Below, in pieces: positions 52,400 through 60,922 of a stretch of DNA of 64,000 nt. Made by a program: the position numbers and the translations under genes. Source of the DNA: Clostridia bacterium. GTDB lineage: Bacteria > Bacillota > Clostridia > Lachnospirales > Lachnospiraceae. The stretch spans positions 62,001 to 126,000 of the forward strand of contig CAJTHL010000012.1 of NCBI GenBank assembly GCA_910576205.1, read 5' to 3'. The notes under the pieces were generated by a model. That model saw only the letters and a program-made list of their open reading frames with translations. It made no database searches and was not told where the DNA came from. Position 1 is the first letter of the stretch, and each line of letters opens with the position of its first letter.

Positions 52400-53911
52400 A
52401 TGGCAGAAAGGTTAAAGTTGCTGATAAACGGGCAGTGGGTGGAATCCGCCACAGAAAAATACACCCCGGTCTTCAATCCCAGCACCGGGGAAATTCTGGC
52501 GGAAGCCCCCTGCTGTACCAGGGAGGAGGTGGCGGAAGCCATCGCCGCGGCAAAAGCCGCCTATCCGGCCTGGCGTGACACACCCCCCATTAAGCGGACC
52601 CAGATTCTCTACCGGGTGCGGGAGCTTCTGGTTCAGCATATGGACGAGCTGACCGACTGTGTGGCCAGGGAAAACGGAAAGGCCTGGGAGGAGGCAAAGG
52701 GCGATGTGCTGAAGGCCAGAGAGGGCACGGAGGTGGCCTGTTCTATTCCTTCCCTCTTAAACGGCATGGGGGAATCCCTTATGGACGCCTCCTCCGGCTT
52801 CGACACGGTTCTATACCGGGAACCCCTGGGCGTTTTCGCCGGTATCATACCGTTTAACTTTCCGGCCATGATTCCCATGGGATGGATGGCCCCCATCTGT
52901 GTAGCCTCCGGCAACACCATTGTCATTAAGGCCGCCAGCTTTACACCTATGACCATCCACCGGATTGCGAAGCTCTACAAGGAAGCAGGGCTTCCGGACG
53001 GCGTTATCAATATTGTCACCTGTTCCCGGCATGAGGCGGAAATCTTCCTGACCCACCCGGATATCCGCGGCATCTCTTTTGTGGGCTCCACCAAAGTAGG
53101 GCAGTCTGTCTACAGCAAGGCAGCCGCGGCCGGCAAGCGGGTGCAGGCCCTCTGCGAGGCCAAAAATCACGCCCTGGTACTGGCGGACGCCCCCATTGAG
53201 CGGACAGCCGCCGGAATCGTCAACGCCTCCTTTGGCTGCGCCGGGGAGCGCTGCATGGCCCTTCCCGTGATCTGCGTCCAGGAAAGCATTGCCGACGAGC
53301 TGGCGGCGGCTATTGTAAAGAAAGCCAAAGCTCTCAAGGTAGGGCCCGCCTACCTTAAGGATACGGACATGGGCCCTGTGGTCAACCGGGAACATATGGA
53401 TTTTGTCACCGGATGGATTGAAAAGGGCGTTGCGGAGGGCGCAAAGCTCCTTCTGGACGGACGCAATATCCAGGTAGAGGGCTATGAAAAGGGCTTCTAT
53501 ATCGGCCCCACCATCTTTGACCATGTGACGCCGGAAATGACCATCGGCGACTCTGAGGTTTTCGGCCCGGTTCTCTGTATTAAGCGGGTGAAGGATTTTG
53601 AGGAGGGCCTGGCCTTTATGAACCGGAATCCCTTTGCAAACGGCTCTGTGATCTTTACCCAGAGCGGCCGCTACGCCAGAGAATTTGCAAAATACACAGA
53701 CGGCGGCATGGTGGGCATAAACGTGGGCATTCCGGTTCCGGTGGGATTTTTCCCCTTCTCCGGACACAAAAATTCCTTCTTTGGAGATCTTCATACCCTG
53801 GGAAGGGACGGCGTGCGCTTCTACACGGAGACAAAGTCCGTCACTACCCGCTGGTTTGACGAGGAGGAAAAGAAAAACGCAAAGGTATCCACCTGGGACG
53901 GCACTATTTAA
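52400..53911 (+). CDS. iolA: CoA-acylating (methyl)malonate-semialdehyde dehydrogenase
   Basis: Oxidises malonate semialdehyde to acetyl-CoA and carbon dioxide with NAD and CoA. The 503-residue aldehyde dehydrogenase has the MmsA/IolA hallmarks: LLINGQWVESATEKYTPVFNPSTGEILAE, the NAD segment GIIPFNFPAMIPMGWMAP, GISFVGSTKVG, and the catalytic Cys in SFGCAGERCMALPV. The ATG at 52400 is used; the ATG at 52388 overlaps AAAGGAG. It follows iolJ by 27 bases and is the final step of the pathway held in this window. Confidence 0.94.
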   Translation: MAERLKLLINGQWVESATEKYTPVFNPSTGEILAEAPCCTREEVAEAIAAAKAAYPAWRDTPPIKRTQILYRVRELLVQHMDELTDCVARENGKAWEEAKGDVLKAREGTEVACSIPSLLNGMGESLMDASSGFDTVLYREPLGVFAGIIPFNFPAMIPMGWMAPICVASGNTIVIKAASFTPMTIHRIAKLYKEAGLPDGVINIVTCSRHEAEIFLTHPDIRGISFVGSTKVGQSVYSKAAAAGKRVQALCEAKNHALVLADAPIERTAAGIVNASFGCAGERCMALPVICVQESIADELAAAIVKKAKALKVGPAYLKDTDMGPVVNREHMDFVTGWIEKGVAEGAKLLLDGRNIQVEGYEKGFYIGPTIFDHVTPEMTIGDSEVFGPVLCIKRVKDFEEGLAFMNRNPFANGSVIFTQSGRYAREFAKYTDGGMVGINVGIPVPVGFFPFSGHKNSFFGDLHTLGRDGVRFYTETKSVTTRWFDEEEKKNAKVSTWDGTI

Positions 53912-53941
53912 CCGTATAGAAAAAGCAAAAAGGAGGTTTCT

Positions 53942-55261
53942 ATGAAACGTATGAGAAAACTGACCACACTTTTACTGGCAGGAATTATGGCCATGGGTAC
54001 GCTTACGGCGTGCGGCAAGCCCGCAGGCAGCGACGCGCCCCAGAATACCCCGGAGACCGGGAATTCCGCAGAGGCGGGTACACAGACCCCGGCCGGCGAT
54101 GGGGAAGCCATAAATCTTACCCACTGGTTCTGGTCTGACAGCGACATGCATACCCAGCTTATGCAGAGTATTGTGCAGAAATTCAACGAGTCCAACGGCA
54201 AAAATATCACGGTAAATCTGGAGATCGTCCCCTGGGACGGCGGCCAGTACAGCACGGACCTTCTCACCGCAGCCGTGGGAGGCGGCGGCCCGGATACCGC
54301 AGGCTTTAAGGTTACCGCAAGTCCTGCGTTTCTAAACAACGATCTTCTGGAGCCCCTGGACGCCTACATTGAAAACTGGGAACTGAAAGACGATATTGCG
54401 CAGGTTTACTACGACACTTTCCGGGGTGTTTCCGATGACGGAAAGCTGTATCTCATGCCCTGGAACGTGCAGGTGCTGTATGTGTATTACCGGCCCTCCT
54501 ATTTTGAGGCCGTGGGCATCAGAGTGCCGGAAACCTATGAAGAATTTCTGGAAGCCTGCCGGAAATGTACCACCACCATAGACGGCCAGCAGGTTTACGG
54601 CTACGGTATGCGCGGTTCCAACGGCGGACAGGAACCCTGGGGCAGCTTTATTTACGCCCGTGGAGGCAGCTTTGAGGATCTCACAAGCCCGGAGTCTGTC
54701 CAGGGCATGCAGGATTTCATCGATCTGTACAAGGACGGCTGTACGCCCCCCAGCGCCACCGGCGACGGCTACAACGAGATTATGGCCAATTTCTACTCCG
54801 GCATGACTGCCATGACCATCCAGCATATCGGAACCTCCGTAAATGCAGTGGAAACCTTTGGCGACGATGTCAGCGCTTTCCCCTTCCCGGATTCCCCCGA
54901 CGGGCGCTGGACCTCCCTGGGCGACACAGAGGCCGTTATGTTCAAAAGCTGCCAGCACAAGGAAGCCGCCTTTGAGTGGATGGCCTTCCTGGCCGCCGGC
55001 GAGGGACAGTACGACTGGTGTACCGGCACCGGAAACGTGCCCGTAAGCAAGACCGTCCAGGAATCCGACGCCATCAGGGAAAACCGCTTTATGCAGATCT
55101 CCATCGATGGCCAGGACTTCGCCGGCATCCTGCCTATCCGCGAGGAAACTACCGAGTGGATTTCTCCCCTGTGGCCCGCCACCATCCAGCAGGCGCTTCT
55201 TGGTGAAATTACCGCAGAGGAGGCTATGGAGATTTTGCAGAAAGGGCTTTGGGGAGAATAA
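53942..55261 (+). CDS. Sugar/polyol-binding lipoprotein, CUT1 importer
   Basis: A 439-residue extracellular solute-binding protein (family 1). Lipobox LTAC puts the lipid on Cys24; a Gly/Ala/Pro/Glu linker follows, then the binding domain (INLTHWFWSDSDMHTQLMQSIVQKFNES, PDTAGFKVTASPAF, SWIYARGG-like and GMTAMTIQHIGTS segments). It lies 30 bases after iolA and is separated from its permeases by about 5.6 kb, yet no other binding protein is nearby. Together they would form the importer feeding the iol genes. Confidence 0.9.
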   Translation: MKRMRKLTTLLLAGIMAMGTLTACGKPAGSDAPQNTPETGNSAEAGTQTPAGDGEAINLTHWFWSDSDMHTQLMQSIVQKFNESNGKNITVNLEIVPWDGGQYSTDLLTAAVGGGGPDTAGFKVTASPAFLNNDLLEPLDAYIENWELKDDIAQVYYDTFRGVSDDGKLYLMPWNVQVLYVYYRPSYFEAVGIRVPETYEEFLEACRKCTTTIDGQQVYGYGMRGSNGGQEPWGSFIYARGGSFEDLTSPESVQGMQDFIDLYKDGCTPPSATGDGYNEIMANFYSGMTAMTIQHIGTSVNAVETFGDDVSAFPFPDSPDGRWTSLGDTEAVMFKSCQHKEAAFEWMAFLAAGEGQYDWCTGTGNVPVSKTVQESDAIRENRFMQISIDGQDFAGILPIREETTEWISPLWPATIQQALLGEITAEEAMEILQKGLWGE

Positions 55262-55332
55262 AGCCCCCCATACCTGCCGGGACGCTGTAGCCGTCAGGCA
55301 GAATTATAGAAATGTATAAGGCGCCAAAAAAT

Positions 55333-55377
55333 AAAAGGTGTAAGGTCTTATGGATTGACAAAGGCTTTGCACCTTTT
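55333..55377 (+). terminator. Terminator of the iolJ-iolA-binding-protein operon
   Basis: A 17-position stem (55333-55349 with 55361-55377, some G-T pairs) with 11-base loop, followed by TATTTGG. Confidence 0.75.
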
Positions 55378-55432
55378 TATTTGGGGTATCCAATAGCCCT
55401 GGGATCCTGGCAGCATTCACATTTTCATTTAA

Positions 55433-55463
55433 TTGTTAACCACTTTAAAAAATTAGTTGACAA
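55433..55463. promoter_or_regulatory. BirA-type operator of the biotin genes
   Basis: TTGTTAAC (55433-55440), 15 bases, GTTGACAA (55456-55463): matches the Gram-positive BirA box TTGTTAAC-N15-GTTAACAA at all but one base, and its right half includes the -35 box of bioB. Confidence 0.85.
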
Positions 55464-55485
55464 TCCTCCAAAGACCCTGTATACT
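55457..55485 (+). promoter_or_regulatory. Promoter of bioB-bioY
   Basis: TTGACA (55457-55462), 17-base spacer, TATACT (55480-55485), overlapped by the BirA-type operator. Confidence 0.8.
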
Positions 55486-55527
55486 ACAAAACAACTTAAG
55501 AAAACAGACAGGAAGGACAATCTGAAT

Positions 55528-56532
55528 ATGCAGCCCATCCACAACAGACAATCCCAGATCACCCAGCTGGAATCCCAGATACTAGCCGGGAAAGAGCTTA
55601 CCAGGGAGCAGGCCCTGGCCCTCACAGAGGCCCCTCTTGAGGAGCTCTGCCAGGCGGCAGACCGGATACGGAAAGCCTTTTGCCAGAATACCTTCGATAT
55701 CTGCGCCATCATCAACGGCAAGAGCGGAAAATGCCCCGAAAACTGCAAATACTGCGCCCAGTCAGCCCATTACGCCACAAAGACAGAGGAATACCCCCTT
55801 CTCTCCGGAGAGGAAATGTTAAAAGGCGCCCTCTGCAACCAGGAGGCAGGGGTGCTGCGGTTTTCCGTAGTGACCTCCGGGCGGCGTCTGACAGATAAAG
55901 AAACAGAACGGGTTTGTGAAAACTTCCGTCTGTTGAATGAAAATACCAGACTTTCCCTCTGCGCGTCCCATGGCCTTCTAAGCCTGGAACAGTATAAGCG
56001 TCTGAAGGCGGCAGGCGTAGAGCGGATTCATAATAATCTGGAGACATCCAGGAGATTTTTCCCCCAGATATGCACTACCCATACTTATGACGACAAAATT
56101 AACGCCATCAAGGCGGCCCAAGAAGCCGGTCTTTCCGTGTGCAGCGGCGGCATTCTAGGCATGGGGGAAACCTGGGAGGACCGGATTGATCTGGCCCTGG
56201 AGCTTCGGGAGCTTCATATACTTTCCATTCCCATTAACATCCTAAACCCTATCCCAGGGACCCCCCTGGAACGTCTAAAGCCCCTAAAGCTCCCGGAAAT
56301 CCGGCGGATTACCGCCATTTACCGCATGCTCCATCCCGGAGCCGCCATCCGCATGGCCGGAGGCCGGGGACAGCTTCCCGATAAGGGCAGAAGCGTGTTT
56401 TCCTCCGGGGCCAACGCAGCTATCTCCGGGCCCATGCTGACCACCAGCGGCATTTCCATGGAGGAGGATTTAAGGATTCTGGAAGATCTGGGGTATACGC
56501 CCGGACTTTTAGCTCCCTGTAAAAATGACTAA
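55528..56532 (+). CDS. bioB: Biotin synthase
   Basis: Radical-SAM enzyme that inserts sulfur into dethiobiotin; 334 residues. The SAM cluster motif is KCPENCKYCAQSAHY (CxxxCxxC), followed by RFSVVTSGRRL, RIHNNLETSRRFF, CSGGILGMGETWEDRI and PINILNPIPGTPLE. The ATG at 55528 has GGAAGG upstream; the longer frame covers the promoter and operator. It is co-transcribed with bioY. No other biotin-synthesis gene is present here. Confidence 0.96.
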   Translation: MQPIHNRQSQITQLESQILAGKELTREQALALTEAPLEELCQAADRIRKAFCQNTFDICAIINGKSGKCPENCKYCAQSAHYATKTEEYPLLSGEEMLKGALCNQEAGVLRFSVVTSGRRLTDKETERVCENFRLLNENTRLSLCASHGLLSLEQYKRLKAAGVERIHNNLETSRRFFPQICTTHTYDDKINAIKAAQEAGLSVCSGGILGMGETWEDRIDLALELRELHILSIPINILNPIPGTPLERLKPLKLPEIRRITAIYRMLHPGAAIRMAGGRGQLPDKGRSVFSSGANAAISGPMLTTSGISMEEDLRILEDLGYTPGLLAPCKND

Positions 56533-56565
56533 GTTTAAGCACAAAAGCAAGAAAGGATTACTGCC

Positions 56566-57129
56566 ATGCAAAAAACCATAGAATCAAAAAAAATTACTAC
56601 TTATCAGCTTGCGGTAACCGGGCTAATGACTGCGTTAACCTGCATTCTTGGGCCCATGTCCCTGGCCCTGCCTTTTACTCCCGTTCCCATCTCCCTGACC
56701 AATTTTGTGGTCTTTCTAAGCGTATGGCTTCTGGGCTGGCGGCTGGGCACGGTGAGCTATCTGATCTATCTGCTGCTGGGGCTGGCCGGACTGCCTGTCT
56801 TTTCCGGGTTTACCGGCGGGGCCGGCAAACTGCTGGGGCCAACAGGCGGGTATCTGATTGGTTTTATCTTTTTAGCGGTTCTTATGGGAATCGTATTTGA
56901 GAAATCCGAAAGCCGGCTTGTACGGCTGGCCGGCATGATCCTGGGAATGATAGTCGCGTACCTGTTTGGGACAGCGTGGCTGGCATATCAGTCCAAAATA
57001 GGCCTTTTTGCCGCTCTGGGCAGCGCTGTGATTCCTTTTATTCCCGGAGATCTGGTTAAAATGGTGATTGTGCTGTTGATTGGGCCCGCCATTGAAGCGC
57101 GGCTTAAGAGGGCGGGGCTTCTGTCTTAA
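56566..57129 (+). CDS. bioY: Biotin ECF transporter S component
   Basis: A 187-residue membrane protein with about six helices that binds biotin and works with the shared EcfAAT module. Typical BioY blocks are TALTCILGPMSLALPFTPVPISLTNFVVFLSVWLLGWRLGTVSY, LLLGLAGLPVFSGFTGGAGKLLGPTGGYLIGF, and a late FIPGDLVKMVIVLLIGPAIE. It follows bioB by 33 bases under the same BirA-type operator. The energising ATPases and transmembrane unit are encoded elsewhere. Confidence 0.96.
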   Translation: MQKTIESKKITTYQLAVTGLMTALTCILGPMSLALPFTPVPISLTNFVVFLSVWLLGWRLGTVSYLIYLLLGLAGLPVFSGFTGGAGKLLGPTGGYLIGFIFLAVLMGIVFEKSESRLVRLAGMILGMIVAYLFGTAWLAYQSKIGLFAALGSAVIPFIPGDLVKMVIVLLIGPAIEARLKRAGLLS

Positions 57130-57183
57130 CGTAAGCAAAAAGGTGTGGAAATATCCCCCTTATCCTGTCACGGTTTTTTTCTC

Positions 57184-58044
57184 CTATACCATACTCCAAT
57201 CGCACAGCATTTCGTTTTGCGTCACCCGGCGCAGCTCATCCCGCACCTCCATCAGCGCAAAACCCAGCAGATTCTGCCCCCGCCACTTCACCGGATCTTG
57301 CGCCTCCAAAGAGCCGGCAGGCAGGCGGATGCCCCAGATGCTGTCGTAGGGGCTGGCCTCCACCAGTACACTGTCCCCGGTGGAGAGGAGAAATTCCTGG
57401 CAGGAGCGGCTCTGGCTGAATTTACACCAATTTCCATTAAGCACAATGGCGTATTTAAACCTGTCCCACACCTTCTGGTCAAAACCCTGCACCTTGCGCC
57501 CCAAAGCCTTGATCTCCTTGGGCGCGCTGCAATTTAAGATCTGCTCCCGGATTTCCTGATCGCCGAACAGCTCCGCTTTACCTGCCATCATATACTGCTC
57601 CATACAGAGGTAGTGATGGTTGATAGAAAAGAAGTCCTCCATCCACCACTGGCTGAGACAGCTTTTGGTCGTGCCGCCGTCCCGGGCGGGCTGGTGGCCC
57701 CAGAACAGGCACAGCTCCCGCTTCCGGCCGGCGGCAAACTCCTGCCGGAGCCATTGCCGGGTGTACCTGGGCCGGCCCTCTGGCTGCCACGCCTCTACAA
57801 AGAAGTCGCCGTGTTCCAGCACTTCGCCGCTGTCCTCGTTATCCCACCATCCCTTCCAGGTTACCGGCTCGGGAAAAAGAGTGCGGTATTGCACCTGCTC
57901 CTCCGGCGAGAGGGCGTCCAGCCAATCGTTAAACCGGTATCTGTAATCCTCCCCATAGCCCATACGCCAGCCGATGGAGTATCGCTCGATTTTCCGATAG
58001 GCCAGCCAGGGCGGCGGCATGATGCTCTTATCCTGTAATGCCAT
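57184..58044 (-). CDS. NADAR-domain protein
   Basis: A 286-residue protein whose C-terminal two thirds carry the NADAR (YbiA-like) fold: LFWGHQP, LSQWWMEDFF, MEQYMMAGKAELFGD, KALGRKVQGFD, VLNGNWCKFSQS, and STGDSVLVEASPYDSIWGI. YbiA members hydrolyse N-glycosidic bonds in riboflavin intermediates, and others act on ADP-ribose; some occur in defence or ADP-ribosylation systems. The first 80 residues (GYGEDYRYRFNDWLDAL) are less recognisable. It is convergent with bioY and has no partner gene here. Confidence 0.85.
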   Translation of the reverse strand: MALQDKSIMPPPWLAYRKIERYSIGWRMGYGEDYRYRFNDWLDALSPEEQVQYRTLFPEPVTWKGWWDNEDSGEVLEHGDFFVEAWQPEGRPRYTRQWLRQEFAAGRKRELCLFWGHQPARDGGTTKSCLSQWWMEDFFSINHHYLCMEQYMMAGKAELFGDQEIREQILNCSAPKEIKALGRKVQGFDQKVWDRFKYAIVLNGNWCKFSQSRSCQEFLLSTGDSVLVEASPYDSIWGIRLPAGSLEAQDPVKWRGQNLLGFALMEVRDELRRVTQNEMLCDWSMV

Positions 58045-58154
58045 AGTCCTTTATCCTTTCCTTTCAGATTCTGGTTATAGTTTACTATATTTTCCCAATA
58101 TTTGAAAGAATCTTTTCAGCACACCTGTGGGCGCAGACTTTCTCCAGAAAACAA

Positions 58155-58183
58155 TTGACATTTGCCCCTTTCCGCCGTATACT
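58155..58183 (+). promoter_or_regulatory. Promoter of thiT
   Basis: TTGACA (58155-58160), 17-base spacer, TATACT (58178-58183), placing the transcript start about 20 bases before the TPP riboswitch. Confidence 0.8.
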
Positions 58184-58211
58184 TTTCAAGTAGACAACAA
58201 TTTCATATTGT

Positions 58212-58305
58212 AACACAACGCTAGGGGAGCCTAAGGCTGAGAGAGTACATTTTATGTGCTGACCCTCATTACTTGTCCAGATAATGCTGGCAGAAGGAAG
58301 CAGTT
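58212..58305 (+). ncRNA. TPP (THI-element) riboswitch
   Basis: The leader contains the conserved thiamine pyrophosphate aptamer cores: GGGGAGCC and GGCTGAGAG at 58224-58243, then GACCCT and the CAGATAATGCTGGCAGAAGG segment up to about 58299. Downstream, CCTCC (58315-58319) could pair with the GGAGG ribosome site (58342-58346) of thiT, so control is probably at translation start. There is no terminator hairpin with a T-run in the expression platform. Confidence 0.92.
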
Positions 58306-58353
58306 TTAAGATTCCCTCCCGTGATGTTCGTCATTTACAAAGGAGGTTTTTTT

Positions 58354-59022
58354 ATGTCGTTTTTTGTTACAAAGGTTGTGGATGAATGGGGGACTTCTTA
58401 TTCCCTTACCGGCGCCGGTTACGGCCTGCTGGTTGCGCTCATGCTGGCGCTTCTGCTGGCCGCCTGTTATCTTACCGGAGGAAAGAAAAGAATCAGCACC
58501 CGGCAGCTTGTATTTTCCGCTGCTGCCATGGCGCTGGCTATGATTACATCTTTCCTGAAAATATTTGAGGCCCCTATGGGCGGTTCCGTCACCCTGTTTT
58601 CCATGCTGTTTATCTGTTGTATCGGGTACTGGTATGGTCTCCGGGTGGGGCTTATGACAGGCTTCGCCTACGGCCTTCTGCAGCTTATCTCCGATCCCTA
58701 CATCGTCAGCCTGCCCCAGATGGTTACGGATTATCTGCTGGCCTTCGGCGCCCTGGGATTATCCGGCCTGTTCTCCAGTCAGAAAAACGGCCTCATTAAG
58801 GGCTATATTGCCGGGGTACTGGGCCGATACGTCTTCGCCTTTCTGTCGGGACTTATCTTCTTTGCCTCCTATGCGGAGGGCACCGGCATGAGCGCGCCCG
58901 TCTATTCCCTGGCCTACAATGGCAGCTATCTGGGCTGTGAAGCCGCTCTGACCCTGGTAGTGCTGGCAATCCCTGCTGTCAGCAAGAGCTTTGCCCAGGT
59001 AAAGCGAATGGCTGTGGAGTAA
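58354..59022 (+). CDS. thiT: Thiamine ECF transporter S component
   Basis: A 222-residue membrane protein with about six helices that captures thiamine for the shared ECF importer. The ThiT block APMGGSVTLFSMLFICCIGYWYGLRVGLMTGFAYGLLQLI is present, with DPYIVSLPQMVTDYLLAFGALGL after it. The ATG at 58354 has AAAGGAGG 6 bases upstream; the longer frame passes through the riboswitch platform. The riboswitch confirms the assignment. A perfect hairpin covers its stop codon. Confidence 0.96.
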   Translation: MSFFVTKVVDEWGTSYSLTGAGYGLLVALMLALLLAACYLTGGKKRISTRQLVFSAAAMALAMITSFLKIFEAPMGGSVTLFSMLFICCIGYWYGLRVGLMTGFAYGLLQLISDPYIVSLPQMVTDYLLAFGALGLSGLFSSQKNGLIKGYIAGVLGRYVFAFLSGLIFFASYAEGTGMSAPVYSLAYNGSYLGCEAALTLVVLAIPAVSKSFAQVKRMAVE

Positions 59023-59070
59023 TGTCCACAGCCACCTGTCATGAGCCAGCCTTGCAACAGCAAGGCTGGC
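59009..59070. repeat. Two tandem hairpins after thiT
   Basis: A 10-bp stem (59009-59018 with 59025-59034) spans the thiT stop codon, and an 11-bp perfect stem (59045-59055 with 59060-59070) with AACA loop follows. Neither is trailed by a T-run on either strand, so they differ from the other terminators here. They may protect transcript ends or act with Rho. Confidence 0.55.
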
Positions 59071-59114
59071 CTGCAAACCACTATGTCTGCCCAGCCGGTA
59101 TTCCCAAAATGTGG

Positions 59115-60881
59115 TCACATCCGGTCCGGAGCCTCAAAGCCCAGAATCCCAATGCATGTTTCCAGAATCTGTTTGCAGAGAAGCAAAAGGGCAATCCACC
59201 CGCTCTTTTTCGTCTGCTCTTCCTCGCTTAAAATCTTTGTCTCATGGTAAAACTTGTTGAAATCATTTGCCAGATCATAAATATAAGCGCAGATTTTGTG
59301 GGGCGCAATCTCTTCAAAGGCATTTTCCATAACCTCATTGAAGCGGACCGCCTCCAGCATCAAGGCCTTTTCGCTGTCGCTAAAGGGCTCTCCCGGAGTC
59401 ACGTCAGCCAGGTTTCCTCCCTGCTCCACATACTTATTTAAAATGGACTTGATCCGCACTATGGTGTACAGGATATAGGGGCCCGTGTCTCCCTCAAAGG
59501 AGGTAAACCGCTCCATGTCAAAGACATAATCCTTGGCCGCCTGGTTGGACAGATCCCCGTATTTGATAGCGGACAGGCCCACGGTCTTTGCCGTCTCACG
59601 GGCTTCCTCCTTTGGAATAGCCGGGTTCTCCGCAATCTTGGTGTACATCTCTTCGTTGATATCCTCGATAAGGTGCTGAAGGCGCATAATTCCGCCCTCC
59701 CGGGTCTTAAAGGGCTTGCCGTCCCTGCCGTTCATGGTGCCAAATCCCAGGAAGCGAAGTCTTGTATCCGCGCCCACAAGGCCCGTCTTTTTCGCGCACC
59801 GGAACACCTGCACAAAGTGCATTTCCTGGCGCTTGTCCACCACATAGATAATCTCATCCGGCGCAAACAGCTTCATCCGCTCCACAATGGTGGCCAGGTC
59901 TGTGGTGGTGTACAGCGACGCCCCGTCAGATTTTAGCAGCATACAAGGAGGCATTTCCTTGGTATCCGTCTCCTCCCTGATGTCCACCACAAGGGCCCCG
60001 TCGCTCATATAGGCAAATCCCTCGTCCTTCATCCGCTGTATCATATCCGGAATGTAGGGCTGGGCGTCGGATTCTCCCTTCCACAGGTCAAACTCCACCC
60101 GGAGATTCTCGTAATTGCGCTTTAAATCCGCCACAGACACCTTGAGAATATGCTGTAAAATGGCCTGATAGCCCCGGTGGCCGTGCTGTACCAGGTAGGT
60201 GGCCTGCATAGCCTCCTCCTTGTAAGCTTCGTCCTCCTTAGATCTTGCGCTGGCCGTGGGGTAGATCTCCTCCAGCTCCGAAATGGTAAAGGGCGCCTCC
60301 GCCGGGTATTCTCCCGTGTAGTCCTCGTCAAAATACACCAGCTCCGGGCTTCTCTTTTTAAGCTCCGTGATAATAAGGCCCATCTGAAGCCCCCAGTCTC
60401 CCAGGTGAATGTCCCCGATCATGTCATGGCCCATAAACCGCCCCAGTCGTTTGATGCTCTCCCCGATAATGGCAGAGCGCAGATGCCCCACATGGAGGGG
60501 CTTGGCCACATTGGGGCCGCCGTAATCCAGAATGATTTTCTTTGGCTGTGCTGCCTTTTCACAGCCCAGCCTTTCATCCGCCGCCATTTCCTTTAAATAT
60601 TCCCGCAAAAAGGCAGGCGCCAGCTTCAGATTGATAAATCCCGGATTCACGGCGTCCACCTGGAGAAACGCCGGATTTCCCGCCAGCTGCTCCACCACCT
60701 TCCCGGCGATCTGTATGGGAGCGCAGTGGTATTCTTTCGCTCCCGCCATGGCGCCGTTGCACTGGTATTCACAGAGATCCGGGCGGTTAGACAGGGTCAC
60801 CTTCCCATATTTTTTATCGTATCCGGCGGCGGAAAAGGCCGTCTCCAGCTCCGCCGTTATCCGGTCAATCAATTTCTTCAT
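59115..60881 (-). CDS. argS: Arginyl-tRNA synthetase
   Basis: Class I synthetase attaching arginine to tRNA-Arg; 588 residues. The N-terminal Add-1 domain precedes the class I motif NVAKPLHVGHLRSAIIGES (HVGH), and the second motif is replaced by GRDGKPFKTREGG, as in many ArgS proteins that lack KMSK. A C-terminal DALR anticodon domain ends in LLLCKQILETCIGILGFEAPDRM. AGGAGG precedes the ATG. It follows the PfkB-kinase gene by 41 bases on the same strand. Confidence 0.96.
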   Translation of the reverse strand: MKKLIDRITAELETAFSAAGYDKKYGKVTLSNRPDLCEYQCNGAMAGAKEYHCAPIQIAGKVVEQLAGNPAFLQVDAVNPGFINLKLAPAFLREYLKEMAADERLGCEKAAQPKKIILDYGGPNVAKPLHVGHLRSAIIGESIKRLGRFMGHDMIGDIHLGDWGLQMGLIITELKKRSPELVYFDEDYTGEYPAEAPFTISELEEIYPTASARSKEDEAYKEEAMQATYLVQHGHRGYQAILQHILKVSVADLKRNYENLRVEFDLWKGESDAQPYIPDMIQRMKDEGFAYMSDGALVVDIREETDTKEMPPCMLLKSDGASLYTTTDLATIVERMKLFAPDEIIYVVDKRQEMHFVQVFRCAKKTGLVGADTRLRFLGFGTMNGRDGKPFKTREGGIMRLQHLIEDINEEMYTKIAENPAIPKEEARETAKTVGLSAIKYGDLSNQAAKDYVFDMERFTSFEGDTGPYILYTIVRIKSILNKYVEQGGNLADVTPGEPFSDSEKALMLEAVRFNEVMENAFEEIAPHKICAYIYDLANDFNKFYHETKILSEEEQTKKSGWIALLLLCKQILETCIGILGFEAPDRM

Positions 60882-60922
60882 AATCTTCCTCCTGTATCAG
60901 GGTACCGCAGGTACCCGCTGTT

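Noticed and set aside
52400..53911. The aldehyde dehydrogenase as a lactaldehyde enzyme for rhamnose breakdown
   Set aside because: Its motifs are those of CoA-acylating MmsA/IolA, and it sits in the inositol operon 25 kb from rhaB.
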